Assembly (NCBI RefSeq): GCF_052324685.1
Contig: NW_027506917.1
Coordinates: 62,001 to 126,000 of the forward strand
DNA from: Brachyhypopomus gauderio
Taxonomy: Eukaryota; Chordata; Actinopteri; Gymnotiformes; Hypopomidae
Direction: 5' to 3'
Length of the DNA: 64,000 nt
Positions 34,392-45,141 of this stretch are shown here, piece after piece. The translations under genes were made by a program, and so were the position numbers. How positions within the stretch are numbered: position 1 is the first letter of the stretch; each line of letters opens with the position of its first letter. Under the pieces are notes generated by a model. That model was not told where the DNA came from and ran no database searches. It saw only the letters and a program-made list of their open reading frames with translations.

Positions 34392-35346
34392 CAGTGTTGG
34401 GAACGTTACTTTAAAAAAGTAATTATAGTTACTCACTACTTGTTCAAAAAAGTAACTGAGTTAGTAACTGAATAACTCTATAATAAAAGTAACTCGTTAC
34501 CAGGGAAAGTAACTATTTGCATTACAGTAAAAAAAAAATTGTATGCCAATGAATAAGGATTTTTTGAAAAAGCAGTTTTCAGTCAGTTGAAATGAGTAGA
34601 TCATAAAGGTGTTTAAATTTTGACATTTATTGCACATCACCATACCAGTGCAGGATAAAATCCTTTATAATCCCAAATCTTTGAAAAAAAAAGAAACAAA
34701 AGTAAACAGTTACACTATATAAAGTGCATTTACATCTATCAAATTAAATTAAATTCTCTCAACCTGAGACAACTGGTTTGTTCACAACAGAAGTAAACTT
34801 AACAATTAAACCTCTATTCTTAATTAAATAAATCAAATACCCAGTCTGGTAGACATTCAGAAACTTCAAGTATTTTCTTAAATAATGTTTATATCGCCAA
34901 CTTGAATATGCAAATTTTTCTTCGGCTTGCTTCTGACTCGCCATTTCTGTCTCTTCTCCGTTTGTGTCGTGTCACTGGAGTGCTTCGGCACGCGTGTAAA
35001 AACACTGGCTCCGATTGGCTACCATAACGCTGCCTTAGCCAATCGCTTACTGACTTGTTAAGTTAAACAGGTGTTACACCGAGAACTGTGACCTATCGAG
35101 ATCTGTTACTCCTCACTAGCCTGGGGAGCGGTCCGCTCGCATTACTGTTAGTATATCAATATATAGTAACGCACCGCTTTTAATGACCAGTAACGTCAAC
35201 GGCGTTGTAACGACAGGAAAAGTAATTAATTATATTATCCCATTACTGACAAAATGACGCCGTTACCTAACGCCGTTAAAAATAACGCATTATTATTATT
35301 GTAATAATAATTATATTATAAATAATTATTGTTATTCGCAACACTG
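34392..35346. mobile_element. Non-autonomous hAT-like element
   Basis: The ends are cagtgttgggaacgttac and, reversed, cagtgttgcgaataac. The 8-bp flanks ggtatgag and tatatgaa share five positions, consistent with an old 8-bp target duplication. The interior is full of agtaact/agttactc motifs typical of fish elements of this sort. No coding region. Confidence 0.75.
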
Positions 35347-35361
35347 TATATGAATAACTGA

Positions 35362-35392
35362 TGATTGATTGATTGATTGATTATTATTAGTT
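35362..35392. repeat. GATT microsatellite
   Basis: About five gatt units (tgattgattgattgattgat) next to the right end of the hAT-like element. Confidence 0.9.
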
Positions 35393-35516
35393 CCATGTAA
35401 TTTTTTGTAATGAGTTTACTGGTCTGGCCCCCTTGAGGTCCGATTAAGTTGTATTTGGCCCCCAGACCAAAATGAGTTTTTTGCTACTTTGACGATGCAA
35501 AACCCATAAAATGCAG

Positions 35517-36186
35517 GTGGTGGAGGTGAAGCTTCAGCACAAGTCCATCTACAGTGGGTGGCAGAGTGAGCACTGGTGGGTGCTCAACAATTCTACTGGA
35601 TAGATGCAGAGGTGAGTCATGGGAACAGGTTCACAATTTCAGTAAGAATGGACATGCTACTGTCAACGTCCCTTCAACCTAATCTTTTCTTTGTATTTGT
35701 AGCTTACCCTTCACCACTTTGCCAGCGCTAGTGCCGTGGCCTGCATCAAGGTAACGAAGAGTCTTGACTATAAGCATCTTTAACTAGCTTGTCCCATTCT
35801 GAATTACACTCATCTGCATGTCCTCTGTTAATTCAGCGGAGGGGAACCAGCATCACGGAGGCAAACATTTACCTGCGCACCTGTTCAAAATCGACATCGG
35901 CGCAGAATATTTTTCTGGTCAGTGCTTCTTCCTTTCTGATTGCATTTAGACTTATTTGTGGTGAGGTTTTTAGAAAATGATATCTAAAGGCATTTTTACT
36001 GTGTGTGTGTTGTAGCAAACACAGGTGTCCACTTGGTTTAAGGGTGTCTCCATCGGCTCGGATGACATTTTCAGATCATCCGAATCTAGTCACACCCAGA
36101 CCCTGGAGACACCAAACCCAGCTGTTTTTTCCTCCAGTCCATACCCACCAAGAGCACCCCATCAACGTCCACCTCCAGGCTTTTAA
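35517..36186 (+). pseudogene. Unrecognised multi-exon gene segment, probably frameshifted
   Basis: Exon-like blocks: 35517-35611 (VVEVKLQHKSIYSGWQSEHW...), 35703-35750 (LTLHHFASASAVACIK), 35837-35917 (RRGTSITEANIYLRTCSK...) and 36016-36186 (QTQVSTWFKGVSIGSDDIFR ... RPPPGF, stop). The last three join in phase 0. The first changes frame near 35590: its own frame runs into TAG, while YWIDAE in another frame leads correctly into the second block. That suggests one indel, or a different splice pattern. No start exon found. Family unknown. Confidence 0.45.
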
Positions 36187-36519
36187 ACACCCACACATCA
36201 TGATTTGACTGTGTGGCATGCGTTTTATTGTTCCACGTAATTTAATATTTTTGTTTGCATGTGTGTTTTTCAGATGCTGAAGGTATTCCCATAATCACAT
36301 GAGGACTAGATGTTGTTCTTTTGGGACACAGAAGCAGAACATCACATGGACTGATAATTTTACATCCGCCCATTCTTCTCTTTCCCCTCACACTCTGTTT
36401 TGAGGTTCTTTTGAGGTTTGTGTAAACCTAACACATCTTCCAGATTTCTCATGAAAACATAAAGCTGTGTGTAGTCTTTATTCTTCTTTTCTGTCTCTTT
36501 CGTACTGTCCATCATGTAG

Positions 36520-36714
36520 GTCTCCTGTGCTTCTTATTGGATTAAAGACTACCGACAGCTGTGCAACCTGAATTTCACGCAGGCTCCCAGGACAAGAGGA
36601 CTACTGCAGTTTGTGGACCAGGACAGAATAATAAGCCTTGATGAGATGTGCATCAAGATAATGAGAGACTTTATGGTCCACGCCAGAGAACAGAGACAAG
36701 ACCAAAGGACTTAA
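36520..36714 (+). CDS. Unrecognised 3' exon (65 codons), duplicated at 39522
   Basis: After the acceptor atcatgtag, the phase-0 frame runs 64 residues to TAA: VSCASYWIKDYRQLCNLNFT, then RTRGLLQFVDQDRIISLDEM and a charged helix to QDQRT. It may be a further exon of the gene ending at 36186 or of another gene. The upstream 90 bp and downstream 120 bp are also repeated at 39430-39740. Confidence 0.45.
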   Translation, partial: VSCASYWIKDYRQLCNLNFTQAPRTRGLLQFVDQDRIISLDEMCIKIMRDFMVHAREQRQDQRT

Positions 36715-36860
36715 CAGCATCAAGAACTGATCGTCGGGATTATTAGAACAATCACCATCGTCAGTGTGCAAGGAACTGTGAGGAAAGCCAGAAAGAATCA
36801 CCATCCGTGGACTATTCATCATCACCGTGGACAACCATCAGGATTTCAGATTCGACCGTT

Positions 36861-37400
36861 ATGGGATTTTTGGTTATCAGCAGCTGATTATCAGTGCTCC
36901 TGTCACCCTCATCAGACCTCTACAACTAACTCAGAATGCTGCAGCACGACTGGTCTTCAATCTCCCCAAGTTCTCACATGTGACTCCTCTGCTACGCTCT
37001 CTTTACTGGCTTCCAGTAGCGGCACGCATCAGATATAAAACATTGATGCTTGCTTACAAAGCCAAAAATGGACCAACCCCTCCCTACATGATGTCCATGG
37101 TCAAAAGCCGATCCGTACAGCGAATACTCAGAAACTCAAGATGGCTCGACTCGAAACTCCATGCTTAAAGTCTCATGGAAGACAAAGCTCCAGACTATTC
37201 TCCTTCCTGGCTCCAAGATGGTGGAACGATATTCCATTAGCTGCTAGGACTGCAGAGTCTATTGCTATCTTCAAGCGTAGACTGAAGACCCACCTGTTTG
37301 TTGAGTTCTTACCAGAGCACTAACTCAGCTGATACCACTTGAGGTTGTTCTTTAAATGGTATGTCTGTCGATGGTTATTTGTGCTTCTTGGCAAATGTCT
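36861..37400 (+). mobile_element. LINE 3' fragment (L2/CR1-type)
   Basis: C-terminal RT tail in two frames: TQNAAARLVFNLPKFSHVTP, LYWLPVAARIRYKTLMLAYK, then WWNDIPLAARTAESIAIFKR and a stop at 37321-37323. The 3' tail continues to about 37400. Same family as 23918-24803 but opposite strand; 5'-truncated and frameshifted at about 37166. Confidence 0.85.
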
Positions 37401-37492
37401 AACTTACAAAAACACTAGATAATGACATGGACTCCTGTAGTTTAGTAGTAGTCTGACTCAATGGTATCTTGAATCCTGCAGTGTCCACTGCA

Positions 37493-37620
37493 GGGGTCAC
37501 CAACATTTTTGAAACTGGGAGCTACTTCTTGGATACCAATTATAGCGGAGGGCTACCAGATTGATACACATCAATGGAACGAAAGTTGTTGGGGGGGGGG
37601 GGGGGGGGGGGGGGGGGGTC
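37493..37620. mobile_element. hAT terminus followed by a poly-G tract
   Basis: caggggtcaccaacattttt is a typical fish hAT end. A run of about 29 G follows at 37590-37618; such a run is liable to slippage and to sequencing or assembly error. Confidence 0.7.
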
Positions 37621-37739
37621 GATTGCTAAGCGGACATCCAGCTGCCAGATGCTCAGGTACCGGATCAGGAACAGAGGATTCACGTGTCTAAATGAACTGT
37701 TCAATTATGAGTGCTTAGGGAGGTGTTGTGATGCTGAGA

Positions 37740-38374
37740 GAAATAAACCACATTGGTCTCCCTGTTACCATGCGTAGATGTTTTGCAGATTTGCAGCAAG
37801 GCAGGCTCACTAGTTGTAGTTCTTCACAGAAGAAGAAGCTGCTGAGAGCCCTGAATGCCTGTATTTCAGTCAGATGCCCTGCGTTTGGAGAGGACTACCA
37901 ACAGGTTCAGCTAAACAACCCTCTGAGCCATTCAGAACACATCAGAACCACATGCAGTAGCCTGCAGGAACTGCACACAACCTTCTTTATTTTCTCACTC
38001 TGTTGCTGCTGAAGTCCAGGAGCAATTCTCTTCTGATGTACTGTCTTCCACAGGATGCCCATGAGTTCCTGATGATGTGTTTGCTTCAGCTGAAAAAGGA
38101 GGGAGAGACACTCAGGGTTTCCTCCTTCTCTTACATCTGCCCTGTTGCAAATTTTTCAGTGGTGAGCAGTCTGACATTATCCACAAACATGCAGTAGAAA
38201 CTAAAGTGACTAATGACATCTCTCTACCCTGACAAGGCACTACATCAGTGACGTAGCTGAGGAGAAAGGAGAAAGCTGGTTAACATTCAATGATTCAAAG
38301 GTTTCAAAAATGAATGAGCCAGCAATCCTTAAGCGCAGGGCAAGAACAGCCTACCTGCTCTTCTACATGCAAAG
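37740..38374 (+). pseudogene. usp37-like: USP37-like ubiquitin protease gene fragment
   Basis: Exon-like blocks: 37740-37904 (INHIGLP..., RALNACISVRCPAFGEDYQQ), 38054-about 38160 (DAHEFLMMCLLQLKKEGE, CPVANF), and about 38237-38374 with the His box (HYISDV...LTFNDSKVSKM...RTAYLLFYMQ). These match, in order, parts of the USP catalytic domain. The Cys box (normally GLxNLGNTCYM) is lost: the sequence jumps from GLP to VTMRRCFADLQ. The region between CPVANF and HYISDV is also missing. USPs cleave ubiquitin from proteins; this remnant lacks the nucleophile. Confidence 0.75.
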
Positions 38375-38561
38375 GTAGGAGCTCACCTTCTCACTGAGGT
38401 ACAGTAGGGGCAGTATCCCCCTATACCCAACTCCATGCCAGGTCCAAGTGAGGATACACATGTAAGTACCTACATCCACACTTAACAAAACAGGCTACAC
38501 ATCTGCTCAGTTCAGTTCAGGTCTACTCCTGTCTGTTTCTGTCGTCCAATCGTAGGAGATG

Positions 38562-38628
38562 ATTCATTAAGAATTAAGAATCATGATTCATTAAGAATTA
38601 AGAATCATGATTCATTAAGAATCATCTT
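38562..38628. repeat. 27-bp tandem repeat
   Basis: attcattaagaattaagaat plus catg, about two and a half units. Confidence 0.9.
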
Positions 38629-38629
38629 T

Positions 38630-39380
38630 CTCCACACCCCCATCCATTGGCAATAGTTGGAACAGCATTTCAGATGCCCACAGATTCAAATCAGAATTGA
38701 TTTTATACCTGAAATCAGCACATTTATTTCAGATGATATAATCCTTAATTTTTATCCGTCATCACCAGTAGAGATTTACAGCTCCCTATTCTCTGTCCTC
38801 AACACTGCAAACACTGAAAGAATTGGTTCTTGTCCAAGCAGCAGGAGGGAGGGCTTAAACCCTCCTATTTACATGGATGTCACTTCTACATGCCATCACC
38901 ACATATGAGAACACTGCCAAGGTTCTTCACTCACACAGGAAGAGCTTCAGTCCATTTTGAGAAATAACCGACATGTATTCTTATTTGAATATTTCAGGAG
39001 TGATCCTGAAGCTCTCACATGATGATGTAGGAACAGATGCAACATATTCTTCACCATTCTTTAACATCACCAAAACATTAAAGACCTGTTAAGATTCCCC
39101 TGTTACTTCAGTTTTATAGAGGAGCATCCTCCTACATGCAACATGTCACACTTATTCAAAATCACACAAAGAAACTACTAATACCCTCTTTGTCAGCAGA
39201 CTACTTCTGGACACTGAGGGATGTTATTGAGACCAATAAAAGGCAACCATACAGTGTACTCTGTAATGGAGATTTCTGGATTGATCTTTAATAAAATGTA
39301 ATAAAATTTATTTTACTTTGATATCTTTGCTTCTGACTATTCTTGCTCATCACTAAGGTTCAAAACGTCAACGACACAGC
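38630..39380. other. No gene supported
   Basis: Single-copy DNA. ORF 38657-38908 has no recognised domain or splice context. Confidence 0.5.
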
Positions 39381-39394
39381 AAAGGGGGGTTTCC

Positions 39395-39740
39395 GTGATG
39401 TTTAAGGGAGACTCCATCGGTTCACATCTCCCTAACACATCTCCCAGATTTCACAAGAATACATTGAACTGTGTTTAGTCTTTGTTCTGCTTTTCTGTCT
39501 CTCGATCTGTCCATCATGTAGGTCTCCTGTGCTTCATCCTGGAGTAGAGACCACGGGCAGCTGTGCAACATGAACTTCAACCAGGCTCCTAGCACAAGAG
39601 GACTACTGCAGTTTGTGCATCAGGACAGATGATGATGATCGCCATCAATAACCAATCATCTGGATTATTAGTACCATCACCAGCGTGCAAGGAACTATGG
39701 AGGAAAGGCAGAAAAAATCTCCAATCATGGACTATTCATC
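39395..39740 (+). pseudogene. Degenerate paralogue of the 36.0-36.8 kb exons
   Basis: 39395-39420 resembles the start of the 36016 exon (tttaagggagactccatcgg against tttaagggtgtctccatcgg), then the Pro-rich part is gone. The exon 39522-39632 reads VSCASSWSRDHGQLCNMNFN and stops at TGA after FVHQDR, so it lost the charged tail kept at 36520-36714. Confidence 0.6.
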
Positions 39741-39789
39741 ATCGCCGAAAAAAAGTTTTTATTACTGACTGACTCCAAAGAACAAGAAA

Positions 39790-40105
39790 AGTTGACTGCA
39801 GTATGCCAAAAGTCATGAGGACAAGCCACAAAAGTTTTTGGACAGTGTACTGTGGTCAGATGAAACTAAATTAGAACTGTGTGGGCCAATGGACCAGCGC
39901 TATGTTTGAAGGAGGAAGAACCAGGCTTATGAACAAAAGAACACCTTGCCTACTGTGAAGCACGACAGAGGGTCAATTATGCCTTGGGGCTGTTTTGCTT
40001 CTAATGGTACAGGAAAGCTTCAACGTGTGCAGGGTACCATGAATTCCCTTCAGTACCAGGAGATCTTGGAGGAAAATGTGATGGAGTCTGTCCTGGTCCT
40101 ATGGA
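39790..40105 (+). mobile_element. Tc1-like transposase fragment (third family)
   Basis: SDETKLELCG (D1 region), then VKHDRGSIMPWGCFASNGTG and MNSLQYQEILEENV, with an in-frame TGA near 39907. Only the middle of the catalytic domain remains, and no inverted terminal repeats are seen. Confidence 0.85.
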
Positions 40106-41555
40106 GGCCAGTAGGGGGCGTGTGCTGTGTCTTGGAGAAAGGGTTGGGTTCCTGTACACCATCTCTACTACTGCATCTCAGTCTTCTGCCTGAACAGAGC
40201 TCATCTTGGTTGGCTGTATGGGTTTTTGTTTTGATGCTTAACTCCTCAACCCTGCTTACCTACAACTAAAGATGGAAATAGGTGCAGATGAAGGACTAAT
40301 GTGCATAATATGTAATAGTTTTGGTTAAGGTTTAAATAAAGGTTAAGGGAACTGACTTATCCAATAGCTCACTGTAGGTTACGGGATATAACTAACCAAC
40401 TTCACAAAGTTCCTTGCTATAAACAGTAGCCTGCTTTGTCAGAGGTTTACTATACAGCTACAGTTACTAAGGGGTTGGCATATAAAACGTATGCAACAGA
40501 TTAAGTATTTTATAAGGAATAGGTGTTATTATACATTTACCTTTATCTGATACTTATTAGGAGTTAATCTGGCCTGCTATGGATATAACTAAGAAAAGTT
40601 GGTTAAGCAATTAACTAGATTTATCTATTAACAACTAGATTAATTTATTATCAAACAGTACTATTCTAAATCAATGTATGAAAAGGTAGTTATTCTCATG
40701 GAAACAGTTATACAGACCAGTGCAGGGTGTCTCAATGTGCAAGAAAGCAGAGGGGAAGAGAGGAAAACAGAAGAGACCCTACACCAAACTCCTCTTCCTA
40801 TAACACCCAGCGCATATCAAAGGAACCGCAGTTATCAACAACAGGTTAATCTGTGGGAATCTGTTTGATGATATAACCAACATAGTACATTTACACACAG
40901 GAGCCCCACCTCTGTGTCTCTACCTTCTTTCTGAACTGAAGACGTAGTCTTTCCCACTACACAACATGCTGCAAAATGAGTCCAAGCAAGCCTGGCAAAT
41001 ACACAGATAAACCAAAACACAAACGGTCAGTTTTAGCCCATTTCAATGGGGACTCCTTGAGTCACACTTCCCCCACTATGCCTATGTATGACCTCCAGGG
41101 AAAGACCACCCTCTGTTACCACTCATGGTTTAACACAGGAACATCAAATCCTGCATCCCGCACAGAAACATAACATTCTGACACTTCTGCATGGCCTTGA
41201 TCTGTTCGCCCTGTGAGTGACCGGCAGACAAGGCACAGGGTCTGGTTCAGGTAGGGTGTCAAGAAGTAGCATGTGTTTATTTAATCCCCATGTAGAGGCA
41301 AGAAAACTATTTACAGAAACAAACCAAGACATAAAAAACCCAAAATGTGATAGTTCACAAGTTCCTCACATCAATTGTCACACTGCACAGTTCAAGCGTC
41401 AAGATCATTTCTTACTTTCAGCATTACATACTCTCCCACCAAAAACCTGCTCAAACAATTCTCATCAGGCCTTTTATAGTGCTACACAGGAAGTGGTGTG
41501 ATGTCACTTCCTGGATTTTTGGTGGTAAAACCCAACCCATAAAAGCACTCTACAC
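40106..41555. other. No gene supported
   Basis: Single-copy DNA with short unconvincing ORFs only. Confidence 0.5.
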
Positions 41556-41635
41556 ATAGTTGCCAGGTTCGCAGTTTTCACGCCAAATTGGGCTGGTTTT
41601 GTGCGGGATATTTTTGTAGGACCTGGCAACCCTGT
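41556..41635. mobile_element. Possible short inverted-repeat element
   Basis: tagttgccaggttcgcagtt at the left and gacctggcaaccctgtc at the right form short inverted ends (ttgccaggt against acctggcaa) around about 50 bp. This motif pair occurs in small fish elements. Confidence 0.4.
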
Positions 41636-42720
41636 CTCTACAGAACCCAATCTGTTTTCTCAACAAAACAACATGGCTGCCTTTCTCTGCATACCAGTCA
41701 CCGGTATTGCTCAAATAAAATGAACATTTTTCATTACATACATTATATAACCTTTCCTTTTTTCTGTGCAGGTTCTCCCTTGGTAAGCTGATTAATATTA
41801 CTCAATAAAAAGTAAATTGCATCCTATGTGTCTTCATTTAGTTATTAACTTACATAATGAAATCAATGTCAATACTTATGTTGTGTACATTGTGGTGAAG
41901 GGTAGCTCCATCACACGCCCCATTTGGGTGCCAGCAGGTTTTGTGCTTATGAGATTGTAGGTCAATGTCTAGGAAATGACCTGCAGAAGCTTCTTTTGTC
42001 AGGTTCTCAACAGCTTACTGGTCACCTGGAGAGGTGCAGCTACGGTGGTCTTATTTTATCCATGATTCTTTGGGTTTACAGTATGTCCTCTGAAAGAATG
42101 TTTTGAACACATCCAGCATTTGGCAAGGAACATTGTAGGAGTCCTCCACCTAGAAATAATGAAATCAGAGCTGGCTGAAATTATGCTGGCTGCTCCTGAC
42201 TAGTTAGTTGATGTTTTGTTTTTTGTGTTTATAGGTGACGTATTCCTTGAAACTTCTTACCTTAAGTCTGAAACGGCATGTTTTAGAAGTGGATGCTAGT
42301 TTTGCAATTTCCTCTTCTTTTCCACTGTACACAGTGTGGCATGTACTCATGTATTTAACCATTTAAATACATTTCTGCCCATATCAGAGTTGGCCTCAGT
42401 GGGAATATGCAGATATGTGGCCAGTTGGTCTTTTGCTGGTGAACCTACATCAGCATGTTCTATCTAGAGCCTTTCTCTGGCATATCTCTGCAAGGCATCA
42501 TGGGTATATAAGGCCAGAGAAGCTTCTAGAGTTCTTTGTCATTGTAATGATGATCAAAGTTCCACAGCAAGCAAAAAATATCATTTGAGTAACCTGATTT
42601 TTAATTTTTACAAATTGATTGTCTTATGCACATAGTTGATTAGGGAAAATAAAGAGAGGGTCACAAACTATAGTGGATGATTTCTGATATTGATGTCCTA
42701 ATTCAGCCTATTTGACATGA
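41636..42720. other. No gene supported
   Basis: Single-copy DNA up to the point where homology to base 1 begins. Confidence 0.5.
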
Positions 42721-42941
42721 GTGCTTTAATTCGCCTAAATGCATTATGAACCTAAAATAGATTTATGAGGAAATGGTACAGTGCAATCTGTGCAAACTTA
42801 CTGTGATGATAGTTAAGGGTTCATACTCTCATGCAGCAGTCTTTTGGAATTATGGGAGATTTCTGAGAAACTGATAACCAATTTCTGATAAATTTATCTC
42901 CAAGCCCTAAGAACATATATATATGTGTGTGTGTGTGCATG

Positions 42942-42943
<2 letters not shown>

Positions 42944-43026
<83 letters not shown>
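42944..43026. repeat. AT microsatellite, copy B
   Basis: Alternating AT, preceded by a short GT run (42924-42938). About 240 bp present in A before and within this array are missing here. Confidence 0.97.
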
Positions 43027-43028
<2 letters not shown>

Positions 43029-43043
43029 ATTATTATGTATATA

Positions 43044-43315
43044 CAGGGCAGTCATGGCCTGGTGGTAGGGAACTGGTCTTGTGACCGGAGAGTCGTGGGT
43101 TCGATTCACAGACCTGAGGCCATGACTGAGGTGCCCTTGAGCAAGGCACCTAACCCTAACTGCTCCCCGGGCTAGGGCTGCTCACTGCTCTGGGCACATG
43201 TGATCCACAGCCCCCTAGTAATCATTAGTGTTTGTGTGTGTGTTCTAACTGCACAGATGGGTAAAAAGCGGAGGACAAATTTCGATTGCGGTGAAAAATC
43301 ACAATTGACAAAATA
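43044..43315 (+). mobile_element. tRNA-derived SINE (copy B)
   Basis: Same element and position as 521-788, with a few substitutions (gagagtcg for gagggtcg; aaaaagcggagg for aaaatgcagagg). Confidence 0.8.
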
Positions 43316-43454
43316 TGGCACAATTACATTTTTATTTACATTTTATATATAATGTATGTATATGTACATACAACTACGTATAACTTAACTTTTATATTAT
43401 CATATTTACCATATCACATTTTATATTTACATTTTTACTTTGATATTTACACAG

Positions 43455-43558
43455 CTGAACGAGAACATATTTGCAGCTCGCAATGTTAAACATGCAGTTT
43501 CGAGTGCAGGTGATGAGGTGTTGATATTCCAAAACCCCAATAAAAAACACAGAAAATG
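43455..43558 (+). pseudogene. Integrase-like C-terminal exon remnant, copy B
   Basis: Matches 1103-1206 (LNENIFAARNVKHAVSSAGD, GDEVLIFQNP) and is cut short by a deletion of about 270 bp that joins it to the YWTPKNSEHL exon. The first integrase exon present in A is also deleted here (junction at about 43375). Confidence 0.65.
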
Positions 43559-45056
43559 ATCATGAATACTGGACACCTAAAAATTCTGAGCATTTATATG
43601 CTTTCTCTGGGGAGAAATGGGAAAAAGACTTGGGTCCTATTGAAGAAAAACTGGCAACTGACACTTTTATCTAAACTCGTCATGTGACCTTCGCTTCCTC
43701 ACATTACTTAACTCTCACTCTCACACTATCAAGCACCGTGTCTCACACTCTAAATTAAGTAACTGATTTAAATTATTATTAATTTCAGCTGAAATACATT
43801 TTGGACACTAGCCGTCCAGAAACAGAGCTTATCATTAAAGATGGTGATGTCTGTCTAAGACGTGAGGACTTCTGGAGTCTCGGATTAAACCGATGCATGG
43901 AATCTACTATATATATTATATATGTTGCAGAATGTTTACTCTAAGAAAAATCTAACTAAATTGATTTTGTTTGCATTTTACTCCGTTTTGTTTTTATAGA
44001 TTGGGAATGCATGTTTTAAGCTCATCACTGCTGCTCGAAGACATGTAATCAAGAGTCAAATTGTTTTGTGGGTTTATGTAACACATCGTCCTGCCCTCCT
44101 GTCAATGATTTTCGTTCTTCTGTTTTAGTGGGTTTTCCTTTCTCCATCTAGATCCGCCCCCTTTTTGTAAGTGCATCACCTGTGTCTCGTTTTCCTCATT
44201 TAGATCTTCTATTTAAATCCTTAGTTGTGATACCGTCTTTGCTGGTCGTTGTTTGTGCTTGGTGTGAGTTACGATTTCTTAGAATTTCCCGCCCCTCGTC
44301 CCTAGCCGATTGTTGTCTTGGTTGTTCCGGGTGTTTTTGTTTGTAATGTTTTGTCCTTTAGCTGTGAGTTGTTCTGTTCTAGTCAACAGATTGTCTGTCA
44401 GTGGTGCGTCTCTAAGTTTGTCTGTTGAATGTGTATCACTGGATTCTACCCCCGTTAATGTGGAATGTTTAAATAAAACCCCTGACTCCTTGCATGTGTG
44501 TCTGCCTCCGGTTACCAACGAATCTCGTTACAGATTAATGTCCTTTTTTTTTGTATGGGTATTTTTATTCAGTTCCTAATTATTTTTTAAATAGGGCAAA
44601 GATGTTCACATTGTGGACATGTATGTCATTCCCACGTGGAAGACATCGGATGTGGACCCACTGTCAAGCTTACCGGTAATATTGTTATAAGGCACTTATA
44701 TAAGGCATATATAAGTCACACTCATAAATGTCCATAATTTTGTACAAATACAAAGTAATCTTTTTATATGTATTTCTCTACAATACCAGGACAGTCAGTG
44801 CTCCAAGGATGCTATTTTGTTTCCTGCATGGAATAGGCAAAAGGATCAGGCATATCACTTTTTGCTATGCGTTGAGTTACAACTATTAAGATAGATATTC
44901 AGAGATTCTTTTCTGATTCTGATAGAACAAAATAATAAGTTGCCTATCTGGTCATTTTTAAATATGCCCAATGCAGGTTTTACTGGTAGCAGAGAAAGAG
45001 ATCATTTTTCTAGACTCTTTACTGCCTGATGGTTTTGGAGATGAGGCCTACAGAAC
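43559..45056 (+). pseudogene. Ulp1-like exon series, copy B
   Basis: The same exons as 1442-2504: the LKYILDTSRPETELIIKDGD block begins after the acceptor at 43788, and the IGNACFKL, GKDVHIVDMYV, DQAYHFLLCV and IIFLDSLLPDGFGDE blocks follow. The intron before the GKDVHIVD exon contains a solo LTR absent from A. As in A, the Cys-box exon is missing. Confidence 0.6.
44077..44532. mobile_element. Solo LTR private to copy B
   Basis: 456 bp beginning tgtaacacatcgtc and ending ctcgttaca (TG...CA), flanked by gttta (44072-44076) and gatta (44533-44537), a 5-bp duplication with one mismatch. A has the empty site gggtttaatgtcc. An AATAAA signal lies at about 44471. No internal retroelement sequence is present, consistent with LTR-LTR recombination. 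Confidence 0.85.
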
Positions 45057-45141
45057 AAATAATATTTACTGAAGTAAAACTTAATTTACTTTATTGCCTC
45101 TATGGCTCAGGGTTTAAGAGCCTTGTTTTATGGCTCATGTC

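Noticed and set aside
37590-37618. Poly-G tract as a G-quadruplex element
   Set aside because: A simple homopolymer next to a hAT end; may be a sequencing or assembly artefact.
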